This document shows positions 11,185 to 22,492 of a stretch of DNA of 60,400 bases, piece after piece. Under the pieces are notes generated by a model. That model saw nothing but the letters and a program-made list of their open reading frames with translations. It ran no database searches and was not told the origin of the DNA. Positions within the stretch are counted from its first letter, which is position 1; every line of letters starts with the position of its first letter. This DNA comes from Heliocybe sulcata (taxonomy: Eukaryota; Basidiomycota; Agaricomycetes; Gloeophyllales; Gloeophyllaceae), in assembly GCA_004369045.1 (NCBI GenBank), contig ML213511.1:1105461-1165860 (forward strand), in the 5' to 3' direction. A program made the position numbers and the translations under genes.

Positions 11185-12969
11185 ATGCCGATATCCGGGC
11201 CGAGGAATGCCTCCAATGAGCCGGAAGAACGCAATTCGACACTGAATGAACGCTACCTAATTTACAATAAATCCAAAGGATGCACTCATCCCTTGTGGCC
11301 ATGGGGAACGGCGATAGTGGTGCTCACGGAGGTGTCGGATAAAGTAGTAAGACAAAAGTAAGCACCTTTCTCCACTACGCCAAATAACTTACAATGACCG
11401 CTGCTTAGACTTCGCCAGTCTCTCGAACGAAAAATCCCGGCCGGTTTGACATCAGCGACCGAGGTCGAAAGAAACGGCTTCCTCCAGCTGAAGGCCGGCG
11501 ATGGACTGTTCACGAGAGTCGTCTCAAGCGAGACGGATGATGGGAAGTCTACGGCGCCAGAGGAGGACGAGATTCAAGCGTGGGTCTCCGATTACGACTT
11601 CCTCGTGCGGACCCGCATACTTGCTGGCGACACCCTCAAGACACGCCTCGACGTATTAACAGAAGATCTACTTGGGCCTGCACACCAACGGACGAGCTCG
11701 GCCCCTACTACCTCCAAAGACCCTAAGGGAGGAACGGCACTCGAGCGTCTACTGTGGCGCATCTCTCCCAACCCCGGAAATCGGCAAGGCAGCCGATGCT
11801 ACTCCATGGGATACAGTATTGAACGCCCACACTCGCTCGTACACCCATCACGTCTCATGAGGTATCGCCCAGACATCTCACCGGCGGAGGATGTACGAAC
11901 GCGGTTAGTACAGGTAAGTAAACGATCTACGTGCGCGAACAACAGAACTAACCAATCACAGACGGTTACAGAGTATGGTGGCGCCGCCATGAAGTTAGCA
12001 CCGCCGGAACGCATAGAGTTAATGAAGAACATAGGAGACATCAATAATATCCCGCCTTTAGGCCACCGAGCCAACCAAAATTATTGGACGGGGCTCCAAG
12101 TGAACGTATCCAGACCCACGCTATGCAACAGCAAGGATCAACTGAAGTCTGATCTAGGACGCGCGGGAGATGCCCACCCCGACATCCATGACGACATAGG
12201 ATCCTTCACGATGATGACCGTACTAACCCACACGCCCATCGGGTATTCCCCAGCCTTCTTCTTCCTCCTGGAGTTTGGCATCTTTATTCAAATGGATTAT
12301 GGATCGCTAATCGCATTCTCTGGCCTACGCCTACACGGCCGGGCACCCTCCACCGCACCGTCTAACGTTACCACAGTACCCGGCGACTGTTACTCCATTA
12401 CGGCAATCCTCTACAACACGTCTGATATCGCAGCAACCATGAAGAACCGCCTGTCGCTCTTCCCACCGCTTGTGGAGAAAAGGACAGCGGCTGAACTAGG
12501 CGTCCAAGCGCTCCCACCCGAAGCGTGGCAGACTGATGCCATTGCTTTCGCGAATGACCCAACATATCAAGCGAACATGTTCACCGATGGACACATTCTA
12601 GCAGGCGACCGCCTCCCGGCATATAACCTCAAGTTGGTCTGTAACCTCCTACGTTACGCGAACAAGTTCAGTCCAGTCTATCAATACAATTGGAACGAAG
12701 AAGAGCTGGTTGCCGACATCGAGGTCAAGATACGCGATACGGAAGAAGCTATTTTTTCGGAACATACTACCATGATGGAGACCGAGAAGACGCGGATTCA
12801 AGAGGACTGGAACCGACTTGTGACAAGTACCCGTATTCTCTTAGGCGGCAAATCGGCCAAAGAGGGTGATCTACCAAAACGAGGTACGTTCGCAAAGGCA
12901 TCATCAGCAGGCGACATTAATGTAAAAAATTGTCAGCGCAAGACAAGGTTGAATACAATCCGATTATAA
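11185..12969 (+). CDS. TET/JBP-family 2-oxoglutarate/Fe(II) dioxygenase, transposon-associated
   Basis: Exons 11185-11357, 11409-11913 and 11962-12969 join to 1686 nt, 561 residues, with consensus splice sites and no stop. The dioxygenase core is visible. The iron-binding HxD lies in AHPDIHDD (H298, D300). FFFLLEFGIFIQMD is the typical following strand pair. The distal histidine is in FSGLRLHGRAP (H351), the signature of the fungal TET/JBP clade, where the usual second Gly is Arg here. The conserved Arg that grips 2-oxoglutarate is not obvious after it, so activity is uncertain. The C-terminal third is helical and charged. Family members oxidise 5-methylcytosine (TET) or thymine (JBP) in DNA; the substrate here is unknown. 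An upstream start is possible. It is co-oriented with the 13058 gene, 88 nt downstream. Confidence 0.85.
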
Positions 12970-13057
12970 GCGCACCCGGCCGCTTAGGCAGCCTGCAAAG
13001 CACTCGTAACATACATGAAGGTAATAAACCCAACCGTTATCACAAACTCTAGCGCTA

Positions 13058-14464
13058 ATGACGCCAACAGGGAAGCGAAAGAGGTTGATATGCGAAGTAG
13101 TGATACCCACATTACCAAAAGACTACTACAGCCTTAATGCCGCGCCTCCGGTCAATCACGCATCCAGCAGCAAAAGTAGAATTGCTGCATCCAGTCCAGA
13201 GCAAGAAGTCCAAGCACACGAGTCGGACAAAGTGGGCATTGACGGTGCGATACGCAATCCCGAGTCGGACAAAGCGGGCATCGAGGGTGCAATACACAAT
13301 GAATCATCGAGCGAAGAAGAGGTCGACAGTGACACTCCAGTCGCTAGCGCGGGTGCAGGCAAAGGGAAGATGGTCAAGCCACTTAAAAGACGACGTACAG
13401 GTAAGTAAAGACAATCGCGGTCCATAATGATAATACCTAACACCCGTTGTGTCGTAGACACCAACGATCCCGACATTCAAGCTGACCAGCAGAGCGAGCG
13501 TCCGGAAGGAATGACCGAGAGATTGAAACCAGGTAAGGGCAATATACAATGATGTAACAACTGCTTACCGCGAAGACCAGGTCCAAAGAAGAAGGATTAC
13601 AAGTCGGCATTGATGGCCATCTTTGACGAGGCATATCTCACCAGCATACACAAGGAACTGAAGGAACAACTCACCATGAAGCCCGATTCTGTTCAAACAT
13701 ACACAGTTCCCAAGCCTTTCCAAACCGCGGCACTCTCGGCTGGACTATTGGCGTTCACCCAGACCGAAGTGGATTCACCTCAATCAAAACAATCTCACCA
13801 GGATGTTAGGCACATCTGGGAACAGCTCACGAAAGGACGGATGAACCTTAAGAAGCTGGGCGTCACTACCAAATTGATCCGTCATGGTATCATGCTCGGC
13901 GTATGGAAGAACTGGGAATATATGGAAATCCATTGTCGCCAAGATTGCGAAGACGTACTTTGGAAGAACAAGACCAACGACCTGTCAAAACTTGTCAAGA
14001 AAGTTCTCCAGCACCTGACGACGAACCCAAACCCCCCCCTCCAACTGAACGCAAAAGACTACTTGGAGAACTTCACCGAAGATTCTATTGCCACCGTACC
14101 GCCGAAACGTACAAGGTTAATCGATGACGCCGAACACAGAAGTCGATGCTACGAAGTTGTTACAGATGAGGTCATCAAGGTCCTTTGCACCTGGCTCGGA
14201 TACTCGCGGGCGCCGGGAAAGCAAGGACTATGGCGAGATCAGGGAATGTTGATTGATATCCTCATCAGACTCACCGGTAATTCTTTCCTGTGCTTCCTCG
14301 ATGAAGTGTGGGATGCATTTGAACATCCGAAACAACTTGTGAAGACCGATGGCGACAGGCGGACGGACGCGGCGTATAGATGGGATGCTCTGGAGACAGA
14401 AATCAGAGAGACGGTTCGAGCGAAAGGTACGAGGAAGATTACTGCCAAAGTTGAACAGATATAG
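13058..14464 (+). CDS. 433-aa hypothetical with 13-residue tandem repeat, island gene
   Basis: Exons 13058-13400, 13458-13532 and 13581-14464 join to 1302 nt, 433 residues, with clean GT-AG sites. The first 115 residues are disordered. They include two copies of a 13-residue unit (ESDKVGIDGAIRN, ESDKAGIEGAIHN), an acidic run SSSEEEVDSD and a basic nuclear-signal-like KPLKRRRTG. After PGPKKKDYKSALMAIFDEAY comes a long, mostly helical domain with a Trp-rich stretch (GVWKNWEYMEIHCRQDCEDVLW) near the middle and WLGYSRAPGKQGLWRDQG near the end. I do not recognise the family. Its position right behind the dioxygenase suggests that the two work together or were mobilised together. It could also be the C-terminal part of a longer dioxygenase transcript. 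Confidence 0.75.
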
Positions 14465-14999
14465 GTACCACGTGCACGCCTTACGTCGGAGGACTGGAGA
14501 AGATATATAAGAGAAAGACACACTAGGAGAAAATAGCTAACATATTAGACAGTCGTACAATACACGAATAGACATACCTACCGATAGTCGCAGCGAACAC
14601 CATTGAGAACACCGAACAGACGGAACTCGCATAGCCGCCACATTCAACAAGTAACATCGATATACAAAGCCACCGTCCAAGTCCAAACACGATCAAAGTC
14701 ATGACAGCCCAACTGACAGGAGATGCCAATCAGCCAATCAGAACACACGATATCCGCGAGACGCGGCAGTGACTTCAGCCACATCAGTATCTCACGGTCA
14801 GAAACAGAATTTGTAGTCGCAACAGACAAAGCTGATTTATGCAGCACGCAGTATATTCCAGACAAACCAAAGAATATTAACATAGACTTATACAGGGGTG
14901 TAGATGATATATTTAAATCTTCAGAGACAGAAAAGACCGCGTTGTCGAGCCAGACCTCCATCAATGCAAACAGAGACTACAAAACGAAAGTGTAGTGGC

Positions 15000-15166
15000 G
15001 ACTACAATCGGAGTTTCAACCAGAATAACAAAATTACTTATCTACACTACAAACAAGAGTCCCACGTATTCTCGGCACATGTTCCCACGGGCTTTGCGGT
15101 TCGGCACAGGCACGAAAAATTATCTGGATAAAGACGCTTCCTTCGTAAACTCAGGACTCGTAACTA
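15000..15166 (+). repeat. Right-end sequence of the large element
   Basis: It contains the subterminal motif (15000-15016) and ends in TCCTTCGTAAACTCAGG followed by ACTCGTAA. About 110 nt of it (15061-15166) are repeated, diverged, at about 15870-15977, where the last 28 nt are nearly identical. This shows that two related element ends sit side by side. Confidence 0.6.
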
Positions 15167-15435
15167 CAGGAATTCGGGCATCGGGGATCTACCGAGTACC
15201 TACTGAGTAAGCTAACAGTGCCTCGTTGACTCGAACAAAGTCAACGCTGGCTCCAAGCACAGCCATCGGGACCGATACATGCTTATATGTGTAGATATTA
15301 AGCTATGAAACGCTCTAAAACTCGGTCAACGGGTCGGGGAGGCTCGACGCCACCCGAGCCACATGGTGATATCTCGATCCGGAAGGACCATTTCCGAATA
15401 TGGACTTGGGGGTAGCCGGCCACCGCGTCGCGTGG

Positions 15436-15977
15436 CATTTTTACGAGTCCTGAGTAGATCTGTGGTAGCATTGTGATTAAGTAACACTATATATAATACT
15501 ATACATATAATACTACTGTGATCCCGGTAAATAAAACCCTCCAGTTGAATATACTTCACACATTGTGCCATAGAATCTGGCTCAACTGACCTGCGCCACC
15601 GACTACAAGTCCCATTCAACGTATATTCCCACGGTAACAGAGGTGAATTCGACAGGTTTGATGGGTGAGGGATGCTAAAGGGGTGACAAAATCTTGAAAA
15701 TATTCCAGTACGCAGGTCCTACTCTCATATGCTTATATTTAAAATTTGAGGTGCAAAGGAGTGAGCATCATGGAGACCAACAAGAATTAGTGACCGGGAC
15801 CACTACAAAACTTGTGGTCTCAATGGGAGCGGGGTTTCATTTGAGTGTATTGATAACTACAAAGACGTTCATACTCCGATTACTCGGCATCCATATTCCC
15901 ACGGCCGAAACGTTCGGCAAAGCGCCCAAAAAATGTATGCAAAGACTCATCCTTCGTAAACTCAGGACTCGTAACTA
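15436..15977. mobile_element. Short element with TTACGAGTCCTGAGT terminal inverted repeats
   Basis: The 15-nt left end TTACGAGTCCTGAGT, near 15437, is the exact reverse complement of ACTCAGGACTCGTAA near 15972. The internal sequence has no gene. It holds a subterminal-like stretch (GACCACTACAAAACTT, then GCGGGGTTTCA) similar to the large element. It looks like a non-autonomous, deletion-derived relative (MITE-like). No convincing target-site duplication was seen. Confidence 0.55.
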
Positions 15978-16460
15978 ATGTGATTAGTCCGCAGTGTCTA
16001 ACTACGTACTGACAGAAATAGCGATACACAACAGCCGCGAACCTTACGTTCGACCTTGAGTAAGTATGATGAACTGCGAAATTCTCATGGTAACATATAT
16101 ATATATATCGGTTTTCGGATGACATGCGCGCCTTTCCTGTCAATCAACTCGAGACCCTAGCCAGCATCGCCAAAACCATATTGGCGAGCGCGAATACAGT
16201 TCGTCAAGCTTAAGCTTCAAGTCCTGCATGGGAAGGCAAGGCAGCGCCTTCCTCATGCATCATGATCGGGAGACACACGCGCTGCGAATGAGAAGTGTCC
16301 GGCGCTATCCGAACCACTCACGGTCATGGTCAACATTTCGGAGGTTACGAATGACCGCAATGCGCATCTACTTTACCTGAGAGCTGGCATCCCCCTGCTC
16401 CTTTGGTTTGGCTCCAGCACGCACAATGATGAGCGCTCAGATAACCCATGCTGAAGAATG
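15978..16460. other. Intergenic, no gene seen
   Basis: There is a short TA microsatellite near 16097 and a 12-bp palindrome AAGCTTAAGCTT near 16206. I see nothing else. Confidence 0.4.
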
Positions 16461-16680
16461 CATATCGGAGCTTTTGGAAGCTGTGGAAGCTGTGGACGTG
16501 ATTGAAAGACGAGGCGATGTGGATGCACCGGGGAGTCTAGCCAGGCCTGGCATTCAAAACCTTCAAGCTTCATATCGGAACTTTTGGAAGCTGTGGAAGC
16601 TGTGGACGCGCTTGAAAGACGAGGCGATGTAGATGAACCCTGCAATATAGCCGGGCCTGGCATTATTCCGGTTCAAAACC
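16461..16680 (+). repeat. Two-copy 110-bp tandem duplication
   Basis: Copies 16461-16570 and 16571-16680 both begin CATATCGGA, share TTTTGGAAGCTGTGGAAGC and GAAAGACGAGGCGATGT, and are about 85% identical. The 110-nt period is not a multiple of three, so the open frame (a helical ISELLEAVEAVD stretch) shifts between copies. The first copy may be a remnant of coding sequence. Its link to the downstream Hsp104-like gene is unknown. Confidence 0.7.
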
Positions 16681-16890
16681 AGGGAGTTTCATTTTGGTTA
16701 TCTGCGCAGCCATCTGCATATTTTGTGCAGCAGTAATTAATTTGGACAAGTGATCAGCAGGTCAGGCTATTACTATCGCTGCCTTGCGGACTGCACCGCA
16801 GTATCCTCACACCGCAGGAAACGCTGTACTATTCGTATATGTGCGCCGCATACCCAGATTGAACCCCCGTGAACAGACTACAGCGAAATG

Positions 16891-19800
16891 GAGCACGGTA
16901 ACTGGACTGACGGCTCCATCAGGGTCGCCAAGGATTCCACCACAATCGCGGTCCAAGCGAGAAGCATTGGAGGCATGTCCTCCCTCCTCCGTGACATCTT
17001 TCCCTGACTGATACAAATAACGATTGCAGTCTTGCCAAAACACATGCTGCTAGTCCTCTTGGTGCATGGCATAAACTTGGATGATGACATAGATGAAGCT
17101 GCTGCGAGAGAAAAGCCTACCTATCTTTGGTCCGCATTGGAGGATGCGCACTACGACGCAGTAGGTGTCGAGGACCAGTCGAATCTTATGTGCGTACTCA
17201 TGCGTCCTCCACCCAGCTGGATATTGCAAAAGCCTTGCAAGCTTCAGTGCGACAGCAAGGACTCGATAGCAGCCCCAAAAAAGGCCGAGTCGATCAACTC
17301 CCAGTCCCTACGGCCCCTCGAAGCAAGGTACCATGAACCCAGTGACTGAAATGATATATGCTAATCTGTACTAAACGCCGGAAGTCACCCTCGCCCTTCA
17401 TCTTTTGGAGAGGCAGAGGAGGCAACGATAAAACACCTGATGGATCACGCAGTCCATCCCCTTCGCCACTTCTGGATGCTAGGTGCAAGCCTGACGAGTC
17501 ACTGGTCAGCGTTTTTGCCGCAGCAGATAACGTGATGAAAAACCGGGTATACCTCTTTCGGCTTCGCGATTATTCTAATAAATCTGCAGGGAGATCAGTT
17601 CTTATCACCACGTCACCTGTTGCTCGCGATCTTGGAGGAGGATTCTGTTAAGACTTTCTTTCAGGAAAAGAGTGTGGATATTCGCAGTTTGAAGGAAGGC
17701 GTGATATCAAGTATGGTAGTCAAAGTGAGAAACGCCGCGGACAATCGCTTTGAATATCTGGCTAGGTACGTCTTCCTTGCAAAGTACCACAACTTACCCG
17801 CTGCTTATTTTCGGGATGTCAGGTATGCGGTTAATATGTCCGAACTAGCGTCCCACGGAAAATACAATGAAGTGATTGGTAGGGTACGTACAGCCATATA
17901 TTGATATGCGCCACGAATTTTCTCAGATGCAGTGGCCAAGCAGGAAGATGAGATACGTCGAGTCATACAAATATTATGCCGCTGGTGAGCTGTCTCATCT
18001 CTCTGAAATGACCGCGAAAACCAATTACACCTATCAAGAACAAAGAATTCTGCTGTACTCATCGGTACGGGACATTACCCCGGAGAAGGTATAGTCAAGG
18101 TACTAATGCAATCCTATATTCTAGGTGAGCCAGGCGTAGGGAAGACAGCCGTTGTCGAGGGGTTGGCGCAAAGAATCGCCACCAGCCAAGTCCCGGACAG
18201 CCTGAAAGGTATCATGTATAACCTCGACCTTGGCGCGTTATTTGCGGGAGCAGGTAAAGGAGAGTATGAAGAGGTATGGCTTTGGCTTGGGTATTCTGAC
18301 TGTAGTCTCATGTCCCACGTTGAGTAGCGTGTCAAGGGCGTAATAGATGGTCAGTCGGTCGATAATATCTGGTCATCCATCTCATAAACTTTCCTCAACA
18401 CAGATGTCGCCCGCAGTCAGCAAACGGAGCACCCTGCCATACTGTTCATTGATGAAATTCATCTCATTACCGCTGGGAAGTCGTCTGGTGGATCGAACTC
18501 CGGAATGTATGTTACTAGCAATTTACACTGGGATTGTTTCTGCTCGATGAATTGGTTGATCTTCATGCATATCCAGGGATGCGGCCAACCTCCTCAAGCC
18601 GGCTCTTGCCAGAGGCGAATTTAGATGTGTCGGGGCAACGACGCTCGCCGAGTACCGGGAACACATTGAGAAAGATGGGGCGCTAGAGCGACGCTTTGCT
18701 CCGGTACTTATCCACTGACTCAGAATTGCGTGCTTCAATACTAACTTTTCCTCAGGTGATCGTGAACGAGCCTACCACTGAAGAAGCTACACATATTCTA
18801 CGTGGGAGTCGAGAGCGGTATGAGCGGCATCACCGCGTGTGGATCAAAGACGAGTCCATACCCACCGCCGTCACGCTAGCCCACAAATATTTGACAGCCA
18901 GACGGTGGGAAATACAAATGCAGTCTGGACTATAGCCCTGAAGTTAGACGCCTCCATTTTCCAGCTTGCCCGACTCGGCTATCGACCTCATGGACGAAGC
19001 CTGTGCGTCAGCCAGAGTGGCGCAAACAATGCAGCCCGAAGCTGTGGACACGCTGAAACAACAGATGAGCTATCTAACGACTTATATCACTGGACTAGAG
19101 GTACGTACCGAAACCTCGTACCTCATGTTCACCATTGAAGCCTCGATACGTATGTAGCGAGACAGCGATCCTCAGGACGATGGAGCACTGCAACAGGCAA
19201 AGCGATCCCTGGCTGATAAGCAGGGTACTTTGAAACGCCTTGAAGAACACCAAGAGAGTATACTGAAGTGGTGGAAGGATATTGCAGGACTACAGGACGC
19301 AATTTCGTCGACAAAGAGAAAGGTGGAATTAACCAAAAGGTGCGGACCCGCGCCGTTTCGGCATTTTAGCGGTGCTCTTGACACCTATCACAGTCGTTCT
19401 GAGAAGTCTCAGCTGGAGAACGAACTGAAGCGCTTGCGAAATGAATTTTCTAAGCGCAGGTCTAAGGAGCCGGACTACAAGGGTTCAACTGTGGATATAC
19501 GTCTCTCTAGATCCCTTCCGCATATCATAACATCGGAAAGTATTGCCGCCATCGTCGAAAGGTCGACAAAGATTCCTGTCCAAAGACTACTGGCATCCGA
19601 GAAGGCAAAGCTCATGGGGCTGGAGATCGCTTTGAGTGACCAGGTATGGCCTGGTTCCGCAACAGACACGATATGTCGCTGAACTCCGATCAATCGCACA
19701 GGTCAAAGGCCAGCCAGAAGCAGTGGCTGCTGTGAGCCATGCTATCAAACTGTCGCGCACAGGCCTCCGGAACTCGGACCAGCCCATCGCCTCTCTCTTG

Positions 19801-20874
19801 TTCACAGGGCCATCCGGAACGAGAAAGACGTTACTATCCCAAGCTGTACGGGATATCACCACCAAATGAAACGGATTTACTGATACCAAGGTTAACTAGC
19901 TCGCGCAAGAGCTCTTCGGATCGCGGAACGATATGGTCAGGATTGATGGGAGCGAATACTCCGAAAGTCACTCAGTCTCTCGCCTGGTACGTGGCGTTGT
20001 TTAGTGCATCTGATGGTTTTTCAACACCGAATGTCAGATCGGTGCACCGCCTGGATATGTCGGTTACGACCAAGGTGGACAGCTCACGGAGTATGTCCGA
20101 AGGAAGCCATATTGCATCGTATTGTTGGACGAGTGCGTCGGGCCCTAGTCTTGGCGACTACCACTGACACATGTCCCTCTTGTATACAGGATCGAGAAGA
20201 CCTGTCCGGAGTTTGCGACCCTGTTCTTGCAGGTATTGAGCGAGGGACGTTTGACCGATGGCAAAGGCCGATTGGTGGATTTCCGGTTCGTGCTCCATCA
20301 GCCATGTCAAGGTTGATGGCATTAAATACCATCTTCACCTGCAGCAACTGCGTCATCATTATGACCTCGAATATCGGTGCAGACCTCTTGGCAAATAAAC
20401 AAGGGACAGGAAAACCCTCCGAGGAGCTGCGAATCGAAGTCATGAAGAGGTTTGCTCGGCAGTTTCCTCCGGAGTTTCTGAATCGTATTGACGACATCGT
20501 CATGTTTGTGAGTGCACCTTTCTCCTATCTGTTCTTCTCAGTATGCACTGAGTGTCGACGACCAACAGCGTGGGATTCCGGAAGATGTGATCCAGCAGAT
20601 TCTGGACAAACAGCTAGATCAGCTAAAGCAACGAGAGGGCCTGAGGAACTTGTATCTGCAAATTCAACCAGATGCTAAGAGATGGCTGGCGAAGGAAGGG
20701 GTATCAGCGCAATATGGAGCTCGCCTTCTCGCTCGAGTTATCCAAAAGCAGCTTTTGAATCATCTTTCGCAGGCCTTGCTGAGCGAATCCGTCCAAGACG
20801 GGGATACGGTATTTGTACGTGTCAACGGGGACGGGTCTGGTTTGGCTGTGGATTTTGCTGGGCCGAGACGGTAG
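16891..20874 (+). pseudogene. Hsp104/ClpB-like AAA+ disaggregase, probably inactive copy
   Basis: About twelve exons, joined by short introns, give an almost full Hsp104/ClpB protein: N-domain, NBD1, coiled-coil middle region, NBD2 and C-terminal small domain. Hsp104 threads aggregated proteins through a hexamer, powered by ATP. Intact motifs include NBD1 Walker A GEPGVGKT (18125), Walker B ILFIDEIH (18440) and arginine-finger region ALERRF (18690), plus NBD2 [11 protein letters not shown], Walker B CIVLLDEIEK and PEFLNRID. Defects: the NBD2 Walker A reads GPSGTRKT, with Arg (19822-19824) for the essential Gly. The codon across the intron 17985-18038 becomes TGA where CGA (Arg of RTKN) is expected. 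The N-domain frame shifts near 17205. The aromatic pore-loop residue expected in NBD1 is absent ([11 protein letters not shown]). The start near 16891 is a guess. Confidence 0.7.
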
Positions 20875-21171
20875 GACGGGATCGGTCGAGAGCCTGAGTA
20901 CAACCTGTCGACGTGGTCGAAACCTAGGAGGCGGGCTCGAGGCGGGCGTTGCATCGATGTGACCAGTAGCTCAGTATTACCCTGTATATCTGCTTGCTAC
21001 ATCGTGGCATTGACATTCCAGTAGCCAGTAGTCAAGTGGCTTTTCTGGCATTTCCCAATTGAATAATAATCTAACGCACGAAAGCACGTGACCTCATACT
21101 GGTGAGTAGCTCGCGTGGATTCGCGCTTCCTCTCCTTGTACGTTGTCGCGAAGTACTCCTGTCGAAGCCCA

Positions 21172-22219
21172 ATGTCCAACACAATCCCTCTGTAAGAACA
21201 TGCTTTATGCTGTGGTAATGGCGGCGATACTTATCAACGCTGCACGCAACCCAGCTACCCGTTATCCAACTTCACTTTCAGGTGAGCGAAGCATTCAGAC
21301 GCGTCAAGGCAGTCAATGCCGACCTCAGAGCGTAATGTTACTTTCTAGTACCAAAGAAGCGCAGCCAGAAGAAGATCCGTCTGTTTCTGCGCGTCTCCAG
21401 CGATTGCAGAACAACTATGAGGACTTCGGGATGAGGCGGACGGTGGAGGGGATTCTGGTGGTTCACGATCACGGCCATCCGCATATTCTTATGTTGCAGA
21501 TTGCCAACGCATTTTTTAAGCTGTGAGTCTTTCTGCGCCCCTCGCAATTTACATCTGCCCATCGCACACGCCATCTCAATACCGCCACGACTCCAGGCCT
21601 GGCGATTATCTTAAACCTGGCGAAGATGAGATCGAAGGTCTTAAGCGCCTGTTGGATGTTCGACTTGCACCTCCACAAGATTCTCATCAGTTCAATGCCT
21701 CTCATGGGATCGACAACGACTGGGAGATCGGTGACTGCTTGGCTCAGTGGTGGAGACCTAACTTCGAAACATTCATGGTGCGTCTTCATCCCTTCCATCT
21801 CAGTTGCAGCTGTTGATGTGACTGGTGGGCAGTACCCTTTCATTCCTGCACATATCACGAAGCCGAAGGAGTGCAAGAAGCTCTTCCTAGTGCATATGCC
21901 TGAGCGAAGTAAGGTTATCGCTATGAGCGATAGGCAAAATATCTGATTCTTTGCATGTGTTCAGAGGTCCTTGCCGTCCCCAAAAACATGAAACTCCTCG
22001 CCATTCCATTGTTTGAATTGTATGATAACGCTGCGCGGTAAGCTTCAAAACTGCTGACCTACGAAAATCAAGCATATTGACAACCATCTCATAGCTACGG
22101 ACCGCAGCTGTCGGCTATTCCTCACCTGCTTTCCCGGTTCGTACTCACTTGTGATCGCATATACTTGGAGATTCAGACGCTCACGTAATCCTTGCAGGTA
22201 TAATTTCATCTACCAGTAA
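21172..22219 (+). CDS. NUDT21: Cleavage factor Im 25-kDa subunit (CFIm25, Nudix fold)
   Basis: ATG at 21172 gives MSNTIPLYPLSNFTFSTKEA after splicing two tiny first exons. The full protein of about 205 residues follows across seven introns to the stop at 22219. Family hallmarks are continuous: GMRRTVEGILVVHDHGHPHI, PGDYLKPGEDEIEGLKRLL (the degenerate Nudix box), [51 protein letters not shown] and the C-terminal LLSRYNFIYQ. In animals this subunit binds UGUA in pre-mRNA 3' ends as a dimer within cleavage factor I and influences poly(A) site choice; it lacks Nudix hydrolase activity. It is a conserved nuclear housekeeping gene and marks the end of the accessory region. It is convergent with the methyltransferase gene. 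Confidence 0.95.
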
Positions 22220-22492
22220 TTCGGTAATGGACCCGTTTGCCATGCATTGTAGCTTATATTGTCTCCGTGTTCTCAAAAGTATTTCTAGCTGTCGTTGCAA
22301 TCATCAGGGTGATCTTCAAGCGCCAGAGTGCAGGCCGCAATGTTTGGCGTGAAATCAGCGGACGCAGGCTACGTAAGTATCCATCCTGGGTTCGGTTGTT
22401 ACAGGCTATGCTATTGGAAGTGTAAACGCATGGACCTGGTCCAGCGACGACAAGCAATTAGCTCCAACAACAGCAGTAATAACATGAACGTT

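Larger units (their letters stand above)
1438..15170. mobile_element. Candidate 13.7-kb DNA transposon with TET/JBP and four cargo genes
   Basis: The limits are inferred. The right end near 15163 reads ACTCAGGACTCGTAA, the inverse of TTACGAGTCCTGAGT. Near 1440 the sequence TTACAATTATTGAGTAG matches that end at about 13 of 17 positions. A subterminal motif like TCGGAGTTTGAATA is repeated six times at 1.6-2.0 kb and recurs at 15007. Inside are five spliced genes with few ties to housekeeping functions, one of them a TET/JBP-family dioxygenase. In Agaricomycetes such dioxygenases have expanded together with KDZ-type (Kyakuja-Dileera-Zisupton) transposons, which is established knowledge. No transposase and no clear target-site duplication was found. 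It could be a non-autonomous or decayed element, a nested mixture of elements, or a new family. Confidence 0.5.

Noticed and set aside
1438-15170. Helitron, LTR retroelement or Crypton identity for the island
   Set aside because: No Rep/helicase, reverse transcriptase, integrase or tyrosine-recombinase motif was seen; no long terminal direct repeats were found.
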